From CAIYRG01 sp964494505 (lineage in GTDB: Bacteria; Pseudomonadota; Alphaproteobacteria; Micropepsales; Micropepsaceae), in NCBI GenBank assembly GCA_964494505.1, contig CAZBRO010000022.1, positions 29,233 through 93,232 of the forward strand: DNA of 64,000 nucleotides, given 5' to 3'. The notes under the pieces are model-generated. The model saw only the letters and a program-made list of their open reading frames with translations, was not told the origin of the DNA and searched no databases. A program made the translations under genes and the position numbers. Position 1 is the stretch's first letter, and each line of letters begins with the position of its first letter. This document shows, piece by piece, positions 1 to 8,479 of the stretch.

Positions 1-2
1 TC

Positions 3-1652
3 GCGAAGAATCTCGGCATCGGGAACGACATCTATCTGAAGCTTCTGGGCGTGCGGCCGTCGCTCGCGCTTGTCAACGAGCAGGCCTATTCGAGCGGGCT
101 TGTCGGGCATTATCTCGATGCGGGCTACCAGGCGCTGCTGATGGATTGGGACAATCCCGCCGCCCATCATCCCGAATGGGACGCGGAAGCGCGCTACCTG
201 CCGCAAACCGCGCGCGGCGCGGACGGCCGTTCCATTGGGCTCCTTTGGACCAACACGGTCGCATTCCAGAAGCTGCAACGTTACGCCCATGGTGACATCG
301 CGCTCGGCGAGTATTGCGATTTCGTCGCGGACCATCGCGGCGAGAACGCGCGAGCGCTTTGCGTCTATGCCAGCGACGGCGAGATATTCGATTTCCGCCC
401 GGGCCGCTATCGCACCGAAGAGCGGAACGAGGGCGGCGAATGGGCGCGGCTGGGAGCGGCATTTTCGGCGCTGTGGTCGGCGCCGGGCATGGGGCTGGTA
501 AGGCCATCGGAGGCATTCGCGCTCACATGCAATGACGGCGCGGACCCATTGCAACTGGAAACGGCCGCCTGTCCCGTGCCGGTCAAGAAGCAGCGCAAAT
601 ACAATCTCACCCGCTGGGCGGTGACGGGCCGCGACGACATCGGCATCAACGCGGCGTGCCAACGGCTCTATGCGGCGCTGGTGCGGAGCGATGCGGGAGA
701 CGCAGACTGGAAGACCCTGTGCCGGCTGTGGGCAAGCGATTTCCGCACCCACATCACCCAAGCCCGCTGGGAGGCTTACTGCGCGGAGCTATTGGAGATG
801 GAAAGCCGTTTCGGCATCTCCCCTCCCCGAAATATTTCCCACGCGGTCCAGATTTCGACGCCCCCTCAAGAAGATAGACAACGATTCATCGATATCGAGA
901 CGCCGTGCGTTTCGGCGCGGCTGGACCGGCGGCGCGGGCTGGCGATCCAGCGTCTTTCGTTCAATGGCGATGTGCCGGTAGTCGGTGGACTGCCGCACGG
1001 GCATTTCGACGACATCGCGCTGCAGGCCGATTGGTACACCGGCGATTGCGTCTTCGAGCAGCCCGGGGAGCCCAAGATCACCGACCTGGAATGGGCCGAG
1101 GCGCGCATCTCGCAGGAGGGCGGCGACACGCTGGTCAGGGGCCGCATTGCGACGCCTCTCGGACCGATCGAAAAAACGTTGCGCTTCCATGCGGGTGCGC
1201 CCCGGGTGGATTTCGACATCGCGTTCCATTGGACCGATTGGGGCAAAGGTTCGCTCCGGCTCGGCCATGTCACCCTGTTGCCCGAGGCCTTCGATTGGGA
1301 GCGGTTGACCCTCACCACGCATAATGGCGGATTTGCGCCCGAAACTTTTCCGCTGCACGGCCAAACGGTCGACCACGGCGCCCCGGTGTCGTTCCTGGTC
1401 TCGGCGAGTTCCGGCCTCGGCATGACCGAGGGCTGGGCGGAAATGTCGGATCGAACCCGCGCTGTGCGCGTGGAAGTGGATCGGGAAACAGCACCCCTCC
1501 TCGGCCTGCTGACACACAGGCGGATGGGCGGAAGCCTGTTCTGCCAGCTCGCGCTCTCGATGCTCGAACTGGACGAGACGCGCCGGCCAAGTTCCTACCA
1601 AGAGATAACGAGAAGAGCGCGATTTTCCATCAGCTCTGGAACGGTCGGTTAA
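3..1652 (+). CDS. Glycoside hydrolase family 57/38-like protein, 5' truncated by window
   Basis: The frame is open from the first bases of the window, so the true start lies upstream; at least 549 residues are visible. The early part (LALVNEQAYSSG, then GYQALLMDWDNP) resembles the barrel domain of family 57 type glycoside hydrolases and deacetylases. The second half is beta-rich, like the sandwich domain that follows such barrels. There is no signal peptide in the visible part. It ends about 45 bases before pseB, so it probably belongs to the same surface-glycan or flagellin-sugar unit. The family call rests on general resemblance, and the substrate is unknown. Confidence 0.5.
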   Translation, partial: AKNLGIGNDIYLKLLGVRPSLALVNEQAYSSGLVGHYLDAGYQALLMDWDNPAAHHPEWDAEARYLPQTARGADGRSIGLLWTNTVAFQKLQRYAHGDIALGEYCDFVADHRGENARALCVYASDGEIFDFRPGRYRTEERNEGGEWARLGAAFSALWSAPGMGLVRPSEAFALTCNDGADPLQLETAACPVPVKKQRKYNLTRWAVTGRDDIGINAACQRLYAALVRSDAGDADWKTLCRLWASDFRTHITQARWEAYCAELLEMESRFGISPPRNISHAVQISTPPQEDRQRFIDIETPCVSARLDRRRGLAIQRLSFNGDVPVVGGLPHGHFDDIALQADWYTGDCVFEQPGEPKITDLEWAEARISQEGGDTLVRGRIATPLGPIEKTLRFHAGAPRVDFDIAFHWTDWGKGSLRLGHVTLLPEAFDWERLTLTTHNGGFAPETFPLHGQTVDHGAPVSFLVSASSGLGMTEGWAEMSDRTRAVRVEVDRETAPLLGLLTHRRMGGSLFCQLALSMLELDETRRPSSYQEITRRARFSISSGTVG

Positions 1653-1697
1653 TCAGTTTCGTGCACCATTCGTCCACCATTAAAAGGACAATTGGGC

Positions 1698-2786
1698 ATG
1701 GGCAGACCTGCCGTCGCAATTCGGGACAACGCGCTTTTGACGCCTGCCGAGCCGGCACAGCCGTTCCGCGATTTTTCGCAGCCTTGGCTCGATCTGAACG
1801 ACAAATCCGTGCTGGTGACCGGCGGGACCGGCTCGTTCGGTAAACATTTCCTGAAGACGGTGGTCGAACGCTACCGCCCGCGGCGGCTCATCATCTTCTC
1901 GCGCGACGAACTGAAGCAGTTCGAAATGGCGCAAGCCTTTCCGCCGGAAAAATATCCGTTCCTGCGCTTTTTCATCGGCGATGTCCGCGACCGCGACCGG
2001 CTGGAATTGGCGCTGCGCGATGTCGACTACGTGGTTCACGCCGCCGCCCTGAAGCAGGTTCCGACCGCGGAATACAATCCCTTCGAATGCATCCGCACCA
2101 ACGTGTTCGGTGCGGAGAACCTGGTCTACGCAGCACTCCGGCGCAACGTGAAAAAGGTGATCGCGCTCTCCACCGACAAGGCGGCCAATCCGGTCAATCT
2201 GTACGGCGCCTCCAAGCTCGCTTCGGACAAGATCTTCGTCGCCGCCAATAATCTCGCCGGCGCCGACGGCACGCGCTTTGCCGTGGTGCGCTACGGCAAC
2301 GTGTTCGGCTCGCGCGGCAGCGTGGTGCCGTTCTTCAAGAAGCTGGCCGATGACGGCGCAACGTCGCTCCCCATCACGGACGAGCGCATGACGCGGTTCT
2401 GGATCACGCTCAGTCAGGGCGTCAATTTCGTGCTTTCGAGCATGGAGATGACGCGGGGCGGAGAAATCTTCGTGCCGAAGATTCCGTCCACCACGATTGT
2501 CGATCTGGCGTCGCTGATGGGTCCGACGCTGGCACAGCACAAAGTCGGCGTGCGTCCGGGCGAAAAGCTGCACGAAACCATGATTCCCGCAGACGATTCG
2601 CGCTGGACCGTGGAAATCGACGACCGCTATGTGATTCTTGCCAGTTTCGCCGCGGCCGCGCGCGAGGCCTATCTCAACCGTGGAGGCAAGCCGGTGCCCG
2701 AAGGCTTCCAGTATTCCAGCGATAGCAATCCGGAGCGGCTGGATGCGCGCGGGCTGCAGGCGCTGCTGGCGCACGCGTTTGTGTAA
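1698..2786 (+). CDS. pseB: UDP-N-acetylglucosamine 4,6-dehydratase (inverting), pseudaminic acid pathway
   Basis: This extended short-chain dehydrogenase (362 aa) should convert UDP-GlcNAc to the 4-keto-6-deoxy-L-arabino sugar, the first step of pseudaminic acid synthesis. The NAD-binding loop TGGTGSFG lies near residue 42. A DVDYVVHAAALKQVP segment and the catalytic-type STDKAANPVNLYGASK stretch (Asp-Lys and Tyr) are intact. The ATG at 1698 is chosen because AAGGA sits 9 bases upstream; a TTG at 1692 is too close to that site. pseC follows 12 bases after the stop, so the two are probably co-transcribed. PseB-like enzymes also serve other bacillosamine-type pathways, but the pseC partner favours pseudaminic acid. 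Confidence 0.88.
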   Translation: MGRPAVAIRDNALLTPAEPAQPFRDFSQPWLDLNDKSVLVTGGTGSFGKHFLKTVVERYRPRRLIIFSRDELKQFEMAQAFPPEKYPFLRFFIGDVRDRDRLELALRDVDYVVHAAALKQVPTAEYNPFECIRTNVFGAENLVYAALRRNVKKVIALSTDKAANPVNLYGASKLASDKIFVAANNLAGADGTRFAVVRYGNVFGSRGSVVPFFKKLADDGATSLPITDERMTRFWITLSQGVNFVLSSMEMTRGGEIFVPKIPSTTIVDLASLMGPTLAQHKVGVRPGEKLHETMIPADDSRWTVEIDDRYVILASFAAAAREAYLNRGGKPVPEGFQYSSDSNPERLDARGLQALLAHAFV

Positions 2787-2798
2787 TTCCGCGCGGGC

Positions 2799-4067
2799 AT
2801 GAGTTCTGCCGCCTCATCCGTCCGGGGCTTTCCCCCTCGCGACGCCTCCCCCAAAGGCGGCGAGGGGGTCTTTCTTCCCTATGGGCGGCAATGCATCGAG
2901 GACGATGACGTCGAGGCCGTCGCACAGGCGCTCCGCGGCGAGTTGCTCACCACTGGCCCATTGGTCCGCGAATTCGAGGAGGCGCTTGCCGCCCGCACCG
3001 GCGCACGAGATGTAATCGCCTGCAGCAACGGCACGGCGGCGCTCTATCTCGCCGCTCGGGCGCTCGGTCTGGGCAAGGGCTCCACCGTCATCGTGCCTGC
3101 GCTCACCTTTCTTGCAACCGCGAGCGCGCCGCATCTGAACGGCGCAGAGATCGTTTTTTCCGACGTGGACCCGGAATCGGGTCTGATGCGCGGCTCCGAT
3201 CTGGAAGCGGCGCTCGCGCGTTGCCCGAACGGACGCGCGGATGCGGTCTTCCCGGTGCATTACGCAGGCCAGGCCTGCGACATGAAAGCGATCGCGAGCA
3301 TCGCCCGGCCGCGCGGGATGCGCATCGTCGAAGACGCGGCGCATGCGCTGGGCACCGTCCTGCGCGGCGAGGATGGATCGCTTCTGCCGGTCGGCGCGAA
3401 TGCGCACAGCGATCTCACCATTTTCTCCTTCCACCCGGTCAAGACCATCGCCATGGGCGAAGGCGGCGCGGTCGCTGCCAACGATGAGGGGCTCATCGCA
3501 GGCCTGAAACGCGCGCGCAATCACGGGGTCGTGCGGGAGGCGGACGAATTCTCGCGCGCCGATGCGGCCTTCGACGCCGAGGGCCGCGTCAACCCTTGGT
3601 ATTACGAGTTGGAGACGCCCGGATTCAACTTCCGCGTTCCGGACATCAATTGCGCTCTCGGCCTCTCCCAACTGCGCAAGCTCGACCGCTTCGTGACGAA
3701 ACGACGTCAACTGGTGGCGCTGTACGACGAATTGCTTGCGCCCTGGGCACCATTGGTAAAGCCGTTGAAGCGCGATCCCCGATCGCTGACGGCCTGGCAT
3801 ATCTACCCTGTGCGGATCGATTTCGAGCGCGCGGCGCTTTCACGCCCTCAACTGATGCGGGCACTCGCGTGTGTGGGTATCGGCACGCAGGTCCACTATA
3901 TTCCGGTGCATCGCCAGCCCTATTATGCGGCGCGATACGGCGTGGCCGATCTTCCCGGTACGGATGCGTATTACGCTTCCACGCTCAGCCTGCCGCTCTA
4001 CCCCGCCATGAGCGAGGACGACGCCGTGCGCGTCGCGGGCGCGCTGAAAGCCCATCTCGGATTCTGA
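2799..4067 (+). CDS. pseC: DegT/DnrJ/EryC1-family PLP aminotransferase, probable PseC
   Basis: Sugar aminotransferase of 422 aa, expected to add the C4 amino group to the PseB product. Visible family features are LTTGPLVREFEEAL near the N-terminus, CSNGTAALYLA, the VEDAAHALG cofactor region and the PLP lysine in FSFHPVKTIAMGEGG. The first 25 or so residues (rich in Pro, Gly and Lys) are not typical of the family and are encoded by a near-perfect DNA palindrome at 2832-2868. No other in-frame ATG, GTG or TTG precedes the conserved part, so translation must pass through it. Later pathway genes (pseF, G, H, I) are not in the window. Confidence 0.85.
   Translation: MSSAASSVRGFPPRDASPKGGEGVFLPYGRQCIEDDDVEAVAQALRGELLTTGPLVREFEEALAARTGARDVIACSNGTAALYLAARALGLGKGSTVIVPALTFLATASAPHLNGAEIVFSDVDPESGLMRGSDLEAALARCPNGRADAVFPVHYAGQACDMKAIASIARPRGMRIVEDAAHALGTVLRGEDGSLLPVGANAHSDLTIFSFHPVKTIAMGEGGAVAANDEGLIAGLKRARNHGVVREADEFSRADAAFDAEGRVNPWYYELETPGFNFRVPDINCALGLSQLRKLDRFVTKRRQLVALYDELLAPWAPLVKPLKRDPRSLTAWHIYPVRIDFERAALSRPQLMRALACVGIGTQVHYIPVHRQPYYAARYGVADLPGTDAYYASTLSLPLYPAMSEDDAVRVAGALKAHLGF
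2832..2868. repeat. Near-perfect palindrome inside the pseC N-terminal coding region
   Basis: The arms are CCCCCTCGC (2832-2840) with GCGAGGGGG (2860-2868), and CGCCT (2843-2847) with AGGCG (2855-2859), around a CCCCCAA loop; only GA at 2841-2842 is unpaired. This could be a REP-like mobile palindrome captured in frame. No second copy was noticed in the window. Confidence 0.75.
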
Positions 4068-4088
4068 TTTCGTCTTTTGCGAAAGGAA

Positions 4089-4135
4089 AAGCCTGCGAGC
4101 GGTGCTGGGCGTACCCATCGCCGTCTCGCAGGCTT
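4089..4135 (-). terminator. Intrinsic terminator between pseC and flagellin 1
   Basis: A perfect 11-bp inverted repeat, AAGCCTGCGAG (4089-4099) and CTCGCAGGCTT (4125-4135), encloses a second stem around CGTA. Read on the minus strand the hairpin is followed by TTTTCCTTT, so it should end the flagellin transcript. It may also slow rightward pseC transcription. Confidence 0.7.
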
Positions 4136-4198
4136 CCCTGCCGCCCCGTCTTTCCTTGCGTTCCGGGACGCCCACCAAACGGGTTGCGCGGGACGCCT

Positions 4199-4228
4199 CC
4201 CGGAGCCGGCCGCGAAGCCGGCCCCGGG
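4199..4228 (-). other. GC-rich 3'-UTR hairpin of flagellin 1
   Basis: GCCGGC (4205-4210) and GCCGGC (4217-4222) flank the CGCGAA loop, extended by CCCGG (4199-4203) with CCGGG (4224-4228). It starts 15 bases after the flagellin stop and has no T-run after it, so transcript stabilisation is more likely than termination. That role is inferred. Confidence 0.5.
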
Positions 4229-4242
4229 ACCGTCCCCCTGAA

Positions 4243-5067
4243 TTAGTGGAACAGAGACAGCGTGATCGACGGAGCCTGATTGGCGATTGCCAAGGCCTGG
4301 ACGCCGAGCTGTTGTTTGACCTGCAGGGATTGCAGCTTGGCGCTTTCCGTTGCCATGTCCGCATCCACGAGGTTGCCGATGCCGGCGTTCAGGGTATCGA
4401 CCAACTTGGACACGAAGTCGCCCTGGATCTGGAACTTCTTCACGCCCGACGCGAGCTTCGCCAAGGACGCGTTGATGTTCTGGATCGAGGAGTTGATCGT
4501 GGCAACCATGGTCGACGCCTTGCTCTGCGTCGAAATGGTCGAAGTCGTCTTGATGGTCACGACTGTACCGGAGAGCTTCAAGGTCTGGCCGGCGGCCGTG
4601 ATCTTCTTGGTGCCGTCGGACGAGGCCAAAGCCTGGTAATTCGCGGTCGATCCGTCCACCAGATTGACGCCGTTGAAGGAAGCGTTCTGCACAATGGTGG
4701 TGATCTGATCGCGAAGCGCGGTGAAGTCCGCGTTCAGCGCATTACGACTGGCCGTGTCAAGTGAGGAGTCTGACGCGGCGAGCGCTTTACCCTTCAACTC
4801 GTTCAGCAGGTCGGAAATCGACTGGCCAGCGGAAATTGCAACGTCCACCGTCGAAATGCCGCGATTCAAACTGTCCGAAACTGCCTGATAACCAGCCACG
4901 TTGCCGCGCATGTTCTGCGCGATGGCGTAGACGGCGCCGTTGTCCGTGGCCGATGCGACTTTCAAGCCGGAATTGATGTGGCTCTGGGTCGTCTGCAGGT
5001 CGGATTGGGTCTGATTGAGGAATTGCAGGGCGGCCATGGCGCCCATGTTTGTATTGACGCTTAACAT
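4243..5067 (-). CDS. Flagellin 1
   Basis: Flagellar filament subunit of 274 aa, secreted by the flagellar type III system. The start MLSVNTN is preceded by GGAGAG about 8 bases upstream. The D0/D1 N-terminal helices and the C-terminal helix (LQVKQQLGVQALAIANQAP, ending LFH) are conserved and only a short loop region lies between, the same size class as Caulobacter flagellins. A second gene of exactly equal length lies at 8480-9304. Many Ser and Thr residues in the middle could carry glycans, consistent with pseB/pseC next door. Expression probably depends on the sigma-54-type promoter at 5136-5151. Confidence 0.96.
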   Translation of the reverse strand: MLSVNTNMGAMAALQFLNQTQSDLQTTQSHINSGLKVASATDNGAVYAIAQNMRGNVAGYQAVSDSLNRGISTVDVAISAGQSISDLLNELKGKALAASDSSLDTASRNALNADFTALRDQITTIVQNASFNGVNLVDGSTANYQALASSDGTKKITAAGQTLKLSGTVVTIKTTSTISTQSKASTMVATINSSIQNINASLAKLASGVKKFQIQGDFVSKLVDTLNAGIGNLVDADMATESAKLQSLQVKQQLGVQALAIANQAPSITLSLFH

Positions 5068-5094
5068 CGAATGTCTCTCCGTTCTGGTGCGATT

Positions 5095-5124
5095 GGAAGC
5101 CTTATGCTTCCGGGAATTTTTCCC
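5095..5124 (-). promoter_or_regulatory. Tandem hairpins in the flagellin 1 mRNA leader
   Basis: GGAAGC (5095-5100) pairs with GCTTCC (5106-5111). Directly beside it GGGAA (5112-5116) pairs with TTCCC (5120-5124). The predicted transcription start is near 5125, so the mRNA would begin with these hairpins. FlbT, encoded nearby, is known in Caulobacter to act on a flagellin 5' leader; a role here is inferred. Confidence 0.5.
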
Positions 5125-5135
5125 AATCCCTCTAA

Positions 5136-5151
5136 GGCAAGCGCTGTGCCG
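5136..5151 (-). promoter_or_regulatory. Sigma-54-type (-24/-12) promoter for flagellin 1
   Basis: Minus strand reads CGGCACAGCGCTTGCC, with GG and GC separated by exactly 10 bases as sigma-54 requires and a near-consensus CGGCAC/TTGC. The predicted start near 5125 leaves a leader of about 57 bases. Flagellin 2 has an equivalent site at an equivalent distance. Confidence 0.75.
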
Positions 5152-5524
5152 CGACGCTCCGCGCCGCGCGTTAACCAACGTGGGAGTGGACCAAGCGGGA
5201 AAAGGCGCAGCCGCCGGTAACCATGGCGGCCTCAGCGCGCACGGCATTTCCTGCCTGGTTGCGGAACTTCTTGCCGGGAGTACTGGTAAATTTTGCCGGG
5301 CGGCAGAAACCATACGGGCCAAAAGCGGCCGGAGCCTGTCTTTGCTCTCTGTAGCGGGCCAGAAAGGGCGCGAAATCCGCTCCAAAGGCGAATCCGATAC
5401 ATCGCTTCAACGGCGAAAACAGAACGCCTCCAAACGCATTTTTAACCTTAAAGGCTAATGGTAATGGGGCCGGAAAATTCTACCCAATTCGGGCTTCTGC
5501 GCATTCTTTCAAAGGGCTATTGCA

Positions 5525-6775
5525 TTGACCGCTTCCCGCAACAATTCGATAGAACCAGCCATCGCGCCAACCCGGATCGGGCTCGCGAAGCTGACGAAGA
5601 TGGCGTTCGATCAATGCGATCTCGGACCGTGCTGGACGGGCCTTCTCGACGCCATCAAGGAGAACCCGGGCAACCTCGCCGCCGCGATGGATATGTCTGT
5701 GATCGCGCAGCTGAATGGCGACCGCGAAAGTGGCTTTGCGCTCCAGACCGCTGCCCTGAACACCGTCCGTTGCTATCGCTCGCCATGTGCAAGCTCCAGC
5801 CCCAGCCTTCGTGTCCTGGCATTGGCCGGAGCGACGGACATCGGAGGCAATACCCCCATCGAATTCCTGCTCGAAGAATCCGACATCGAGCTTTTCACGC
5901 TTTATCTTGTTCCAGGAAAGCCGGTGCCCGAGACGCTCCCCGACCATGACGTCGTTTTCGTTTCGGTTTCCACGTCTGAAGCGATGCGGGCCACCCTGGA
6001 GGAAGCCGGCCATTTGGCGCGCTGCTGGTCCCGCCCAGTCATAAACGCGCCGGAAAAAATCGCGGAACTGGATCGCGACCGGCTGCACATCCTTCTGAAT
6101 GCGATACCGGGGCTCTTTCTTCCGAAAACCGAACGCATCACGGCGTCCCAGCTGAAGGCGATTGGAAGCGGAGGTTTGCCGCTCCAAGAAATTCTGCCCG
6201 ACGGCGTATTCCCGCTCATCGTTCGTCCGGTGGATTCACATGCCGGCCGCGGATTGGCAAGGCTGGATGCTTCGGACGGCATCGCCGAATATTTGGCCGG
6301 ACACGACGAGGCCGAGTTCTTCATCTCGCGATTCATCGATTACAGCAGCACAGACGGGCTCTTCCGCAAATATCGCGTTGTCGTCATCGATGGGCAGCCC
6401 TACCCGTGTCACATGGCGATCTCCGACCAGTGGAAGATCTGGTACCTCAATGCCGGCATGGCAGAGAGCGCATCGAAGCGTGCCGAAGAGGAACGCTTCA
6501 TGATGGAATTCCCGAGCGGCTTTGCGCTGCGTCACCGTGAGGTTCTTGCCGAAATCTCCCGCCGCGTCGGCCTCGAATATTTCGCGATCGACTGCGCAGA
6601 AACAAAGACCGGCGAGCTGCTCCTGTTCGAGGGCGACAACGCGATGATCGTGCACAATATGGATCCGGTCGATGTCTACCCCTACAAGCCGTTTCAAATG
6701 CGCAAGATATTCGATGCGTTCGGAGCCATGCTGCACAAATATGCCCGGCCGGCCCGGACGCGAGCCGCCGCCTGA
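5525..6775 (+). CDS. ATP-grasp (RimK-like) ligase with short TPR-like N-terminus, in flagellin locus
   Basis: 416 aa. Residues 1 to about 90 look helical and TPR-like (NPGNLAAAMDMSVIAQLNG, then FALQTAALNTVRCYRSP). The middle (PLIVRPVDSHAGRGLARL; EFFISRFIDYSSTDGLFRKYRVVVIDGQPY) and the end (ECAETK-like DCAETKTGELLLFEGDNAMIV) match the ATP-binding fold and metal-site region of ATP-grasp carboxylate-amine ligases. The TTG start has AAAGGG 8 bases upstream; an ATG at 5600 is the alternative. The decarboxylase gene begins 2 bases after its stop, so the pair is translationally linked. The acceptor and donor substrates are unknown. Its position between two flagellin genes suggests a motility- or filament-linked peptide or amino-acid conjugation, but this is inference. 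Confidence 0.75.
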   Translation: MTASRNNSIEPAIAPTRIGLAKLTKMAFDQCDLGPCWTGLLDAIKENPGNLAAAMDMSVIAQLNGDRESGFALQTAALNTVRCYRSPCASSSPSLRVLALAGATDIGGNTPIEFLLEESDIELFTLYLVPGKPVPETLPDHDVVFVSVSTSEAMRATLEEAGHLARCWSRPVINAPEKIAELDRDRLHILLNAIPGLFLPKTERITASQLKAIGSGGLPLQEILPDGVFPLIVRPVDSHAGRGLARLDASDGIAEYLAGHDEAEFFISRFIDYSSTDGLFRKYRVVVIDGQPYPCHMAISDQWKIWYLNAGMAESASKRAEEERFMMEFPSGFALRHREVLAEISRRVGLEYFAIDCAETKTGELLLFEGDNAMIVHNMDPVDVYPYKPFQMRKIFDAFGAMLHKYARPARTRAAA

Positions 6776-6777
6776 CG

Positions 6778-8259
6778 ATGGAAAACGAAGGCGGCGTTGG
6801 GGCGGACATAACCCTCGATCCGGAGGACTGGAGCGAGTTGCGGGCACACGGTCACCGGATGCTCGACGACATGATCGACTATCTCGAGCACGTTCGTGAG
6901 CGGCCTGTGTGGCAGCCGATTCCCGAAACCGTGCGGAAACGGTTTCGCGCGCCTCTGCCGCGCGACGCAGCGAATCTCGGTGACGTGTACGAGGAGTTCA
7001 GCCGTTCCATTCTTCCCTACGCGACCGGCAATACGCATCCGGGCTTCATGGGCTGGGTTCATGGCGGCGGGACCGCCGTCGGAATGCTCGCCGAAATGCT
7101 TGCCGCCGGCTTGAATGCAAACCTCGGCGGCCGCGATCATGTGCCCATCGAAGTCGAGCGGCAGATCGTGGCGTGGATGCGCCAATTGTACGGCTTTCCG
7201 GAAGGAGCAAGCGGGCTCTTTGTCACCGGAACCTCGATGGCCAATCTCATCGCCGTGCTGGTGGCACGCGCCGCAGCCCTTGGCCCCGGGATGCGTCGGG
7301 ACGGATTGGGCGAGAGCGGCTCGAAGCTGAGAGCGTACACGTCAGGGGCCGCACATGGCTGCATCGCGCGCGCCATGGATTTCAGCGGGCTTGGCACCGA
7401 TGCGCTTCGCTCCATCCCGACCGACAGTCTTCATCGCATGCAGGTCGGGGCGCTCCGTGCCGCCGTGGAGGCAGACCGAAGGTCTGGGTCGCAACCCTTC
7501 CTGGTGATTGCAACGGCGGGGACGGTCGACACCGGAGCGGTTGACGACCTTTCCGGCATCGGCGCGTTTTGCCGCGAACAGGGCCTCTTGTTCCATGTCG
7601 ACGGGGCGTTCGGCGCGCTCGCGGTTCTTTCCTCAGAGATCGCGCCCCGCGTCAAAGGCATCGAACAGGCCGATTCCATCGCATTCGATTTCCATAAATG
7701 GGCGCAGGTGCCCTATGACGCTGGCTTCATTCTGGTCCGCGACGGCGAGCAGCATCGCGAGACCTTCGCTTCGCCGGCTGCCTATTTGCGGCGCGAGACG
7801 CGGGGCCTTGCTGCCGGCACGCAATGGCCTTGCGATTATGGCCCGGATCTTTCGCGCGGCTTCCGCGCTTTGAAAACCTGGTTCACCTTGAAGTCCTTCG
7901 GGACCGATCGGCTTGGGGCGGCGATCGCGAAGACCTGCCGGCTGGCAGAATATCTCGAAGAGCGCGTCTTGGCCGAACCGGAACTCGAGCTCCTCGCACC
8001 TGCCCAATTGAATATCGTTTGTTTCCGCTTTCGCGCGGCCGATCCAAACCGGGTCAACGAGCAGATTGTCGTCGAACTGCAAGAGTCAGGCGTTGCGGCT
8101 CCTTCTACGACGATCCTTGACGGACAACTCGCCATCCGCTGCGCGCTCGTCAATCATCGAACGCAAGTTCGGGACGTGGACACCCTCATTGAGGTAACGC
8201 TTCGCATCGGGCGCGCGCTTCGCCCGAATTGGCGCGGTTCGACAATGGCCGCAGCATAG
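6778..8259 (+). CDS. Group II PLP-dependent decarboxylase (aromatic-amino-acid decarboxylase family)
   Basis: 493 aa. Hallmarks are HPGFMGWVHGGGT, GLFVTGTSMANLIAVLVAR, the cofactor-binding HVDGAFGA and the PLP lysine in SIAFDFHKWAQVPYDAGF, all intact. Family members decarboxylate amino acids such as tyrosine, tryptophan, DOPA or glutamate to amines. The C-terminal domain is complete (LAIRCALVNHRTQVRDVD). It is co-transcribed with the ATP-grasp gene (2-base gap). Together they could make an amine and ligate it to a carboxylate, for example on a small peptide or protein, but neither substrate can be read from the sequence. Confidence 0.85.
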   Translation: MENEGGVGADITLDPEDWSELRAHGHRMLDDMIDYLEHVRERPVWQPIPETVRKRFRAPLPRDAANLGDVYEEFSRSILPYATGNTHPGFMGWVHGGGTAVGMLAEMLAAGLNANLGGRDHVPIEVERQIVAWMRQLYGFPEGASGLFVTGTSMANLIAVLVARAAALGPGMRRDGLGESGSKLRAYTSGAAHGCIARAMDFSGLGTDALRSIPTDSLHRMQVGALRAAVEADRRSGSQPFLVIATAGTVDTGAVDDLSGIGAFCREQGLLFHVDGAFGALAVLSSEIAPRVKGIEQADSIAFDFHKWAQVPYDAGFILVRDGEQHRETFASPAAYLRRETRGLAAGTQWPCDYGPDLSRGFRALKTWFTLKSFGTDRLGAAIAKTCRLAEYLEERVLAEPELELLAPAQLNIVCFRFRAADPNRVNEQIVVELQESGVAAPSTTILDGQLAIRCALVNHRTQVRDVDTLIEVTLRIGRALRPNWRGSTMAAA

Positions 8260-8404
8260 CGCATTCGGCCCAAAAACCGGCCCGCGTCGCGAGCAGCCGC
8301 CCGCGTCCTTCCTCATGCGCGCGAACAGCGCCGTGGCCATCCGATAGGAATGCGCCTTCGGCGATCGTCCGCGCCGGTTGCGCGACTGTCCCGTCCTGCC
8401 TTTA

Positions 8405-8456
8405 AGGCGTTCACCCCGCCGGGACGATTCGTCCCAGCGAGGTAAACTGAACGCCT
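8405..8456 (-). terminator. Nested hairpin after flagellin 2
   Basis: AGGCGTTCA (8405-8413) pairs with TGAACGCCT (8448-8456), enclosing GGGAC-GATTC-GTCCC (8421-8435). It lies about 25 bases past the flagellin 2 stop, between convergent genes. No long T-run follows on either strand, so it is a weak terminator or a 3'-end stabiliser. Confidence 0.5.
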
Positions 8457-8479
8457 GGATGCGGCCCGCGAGCTCAGGA

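Larger units (their letters stand above)
5068..5524. other. 457-base intergenic region between flagellin 1 and the ATP-grasp gene
   Basis: The left part holds the flagellin leader (two tandem hairpins) and its sigma-54-type promoter. The right part, from about 5160, holds no gene that I can support. AAAGGG at about 5511-5516 is the ribosome site for the ATP-grasp gene. An A/T-rich stretch around 5440-5475 could contain its promoter, but no clear consensus was seen. Confidence 0.6.
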
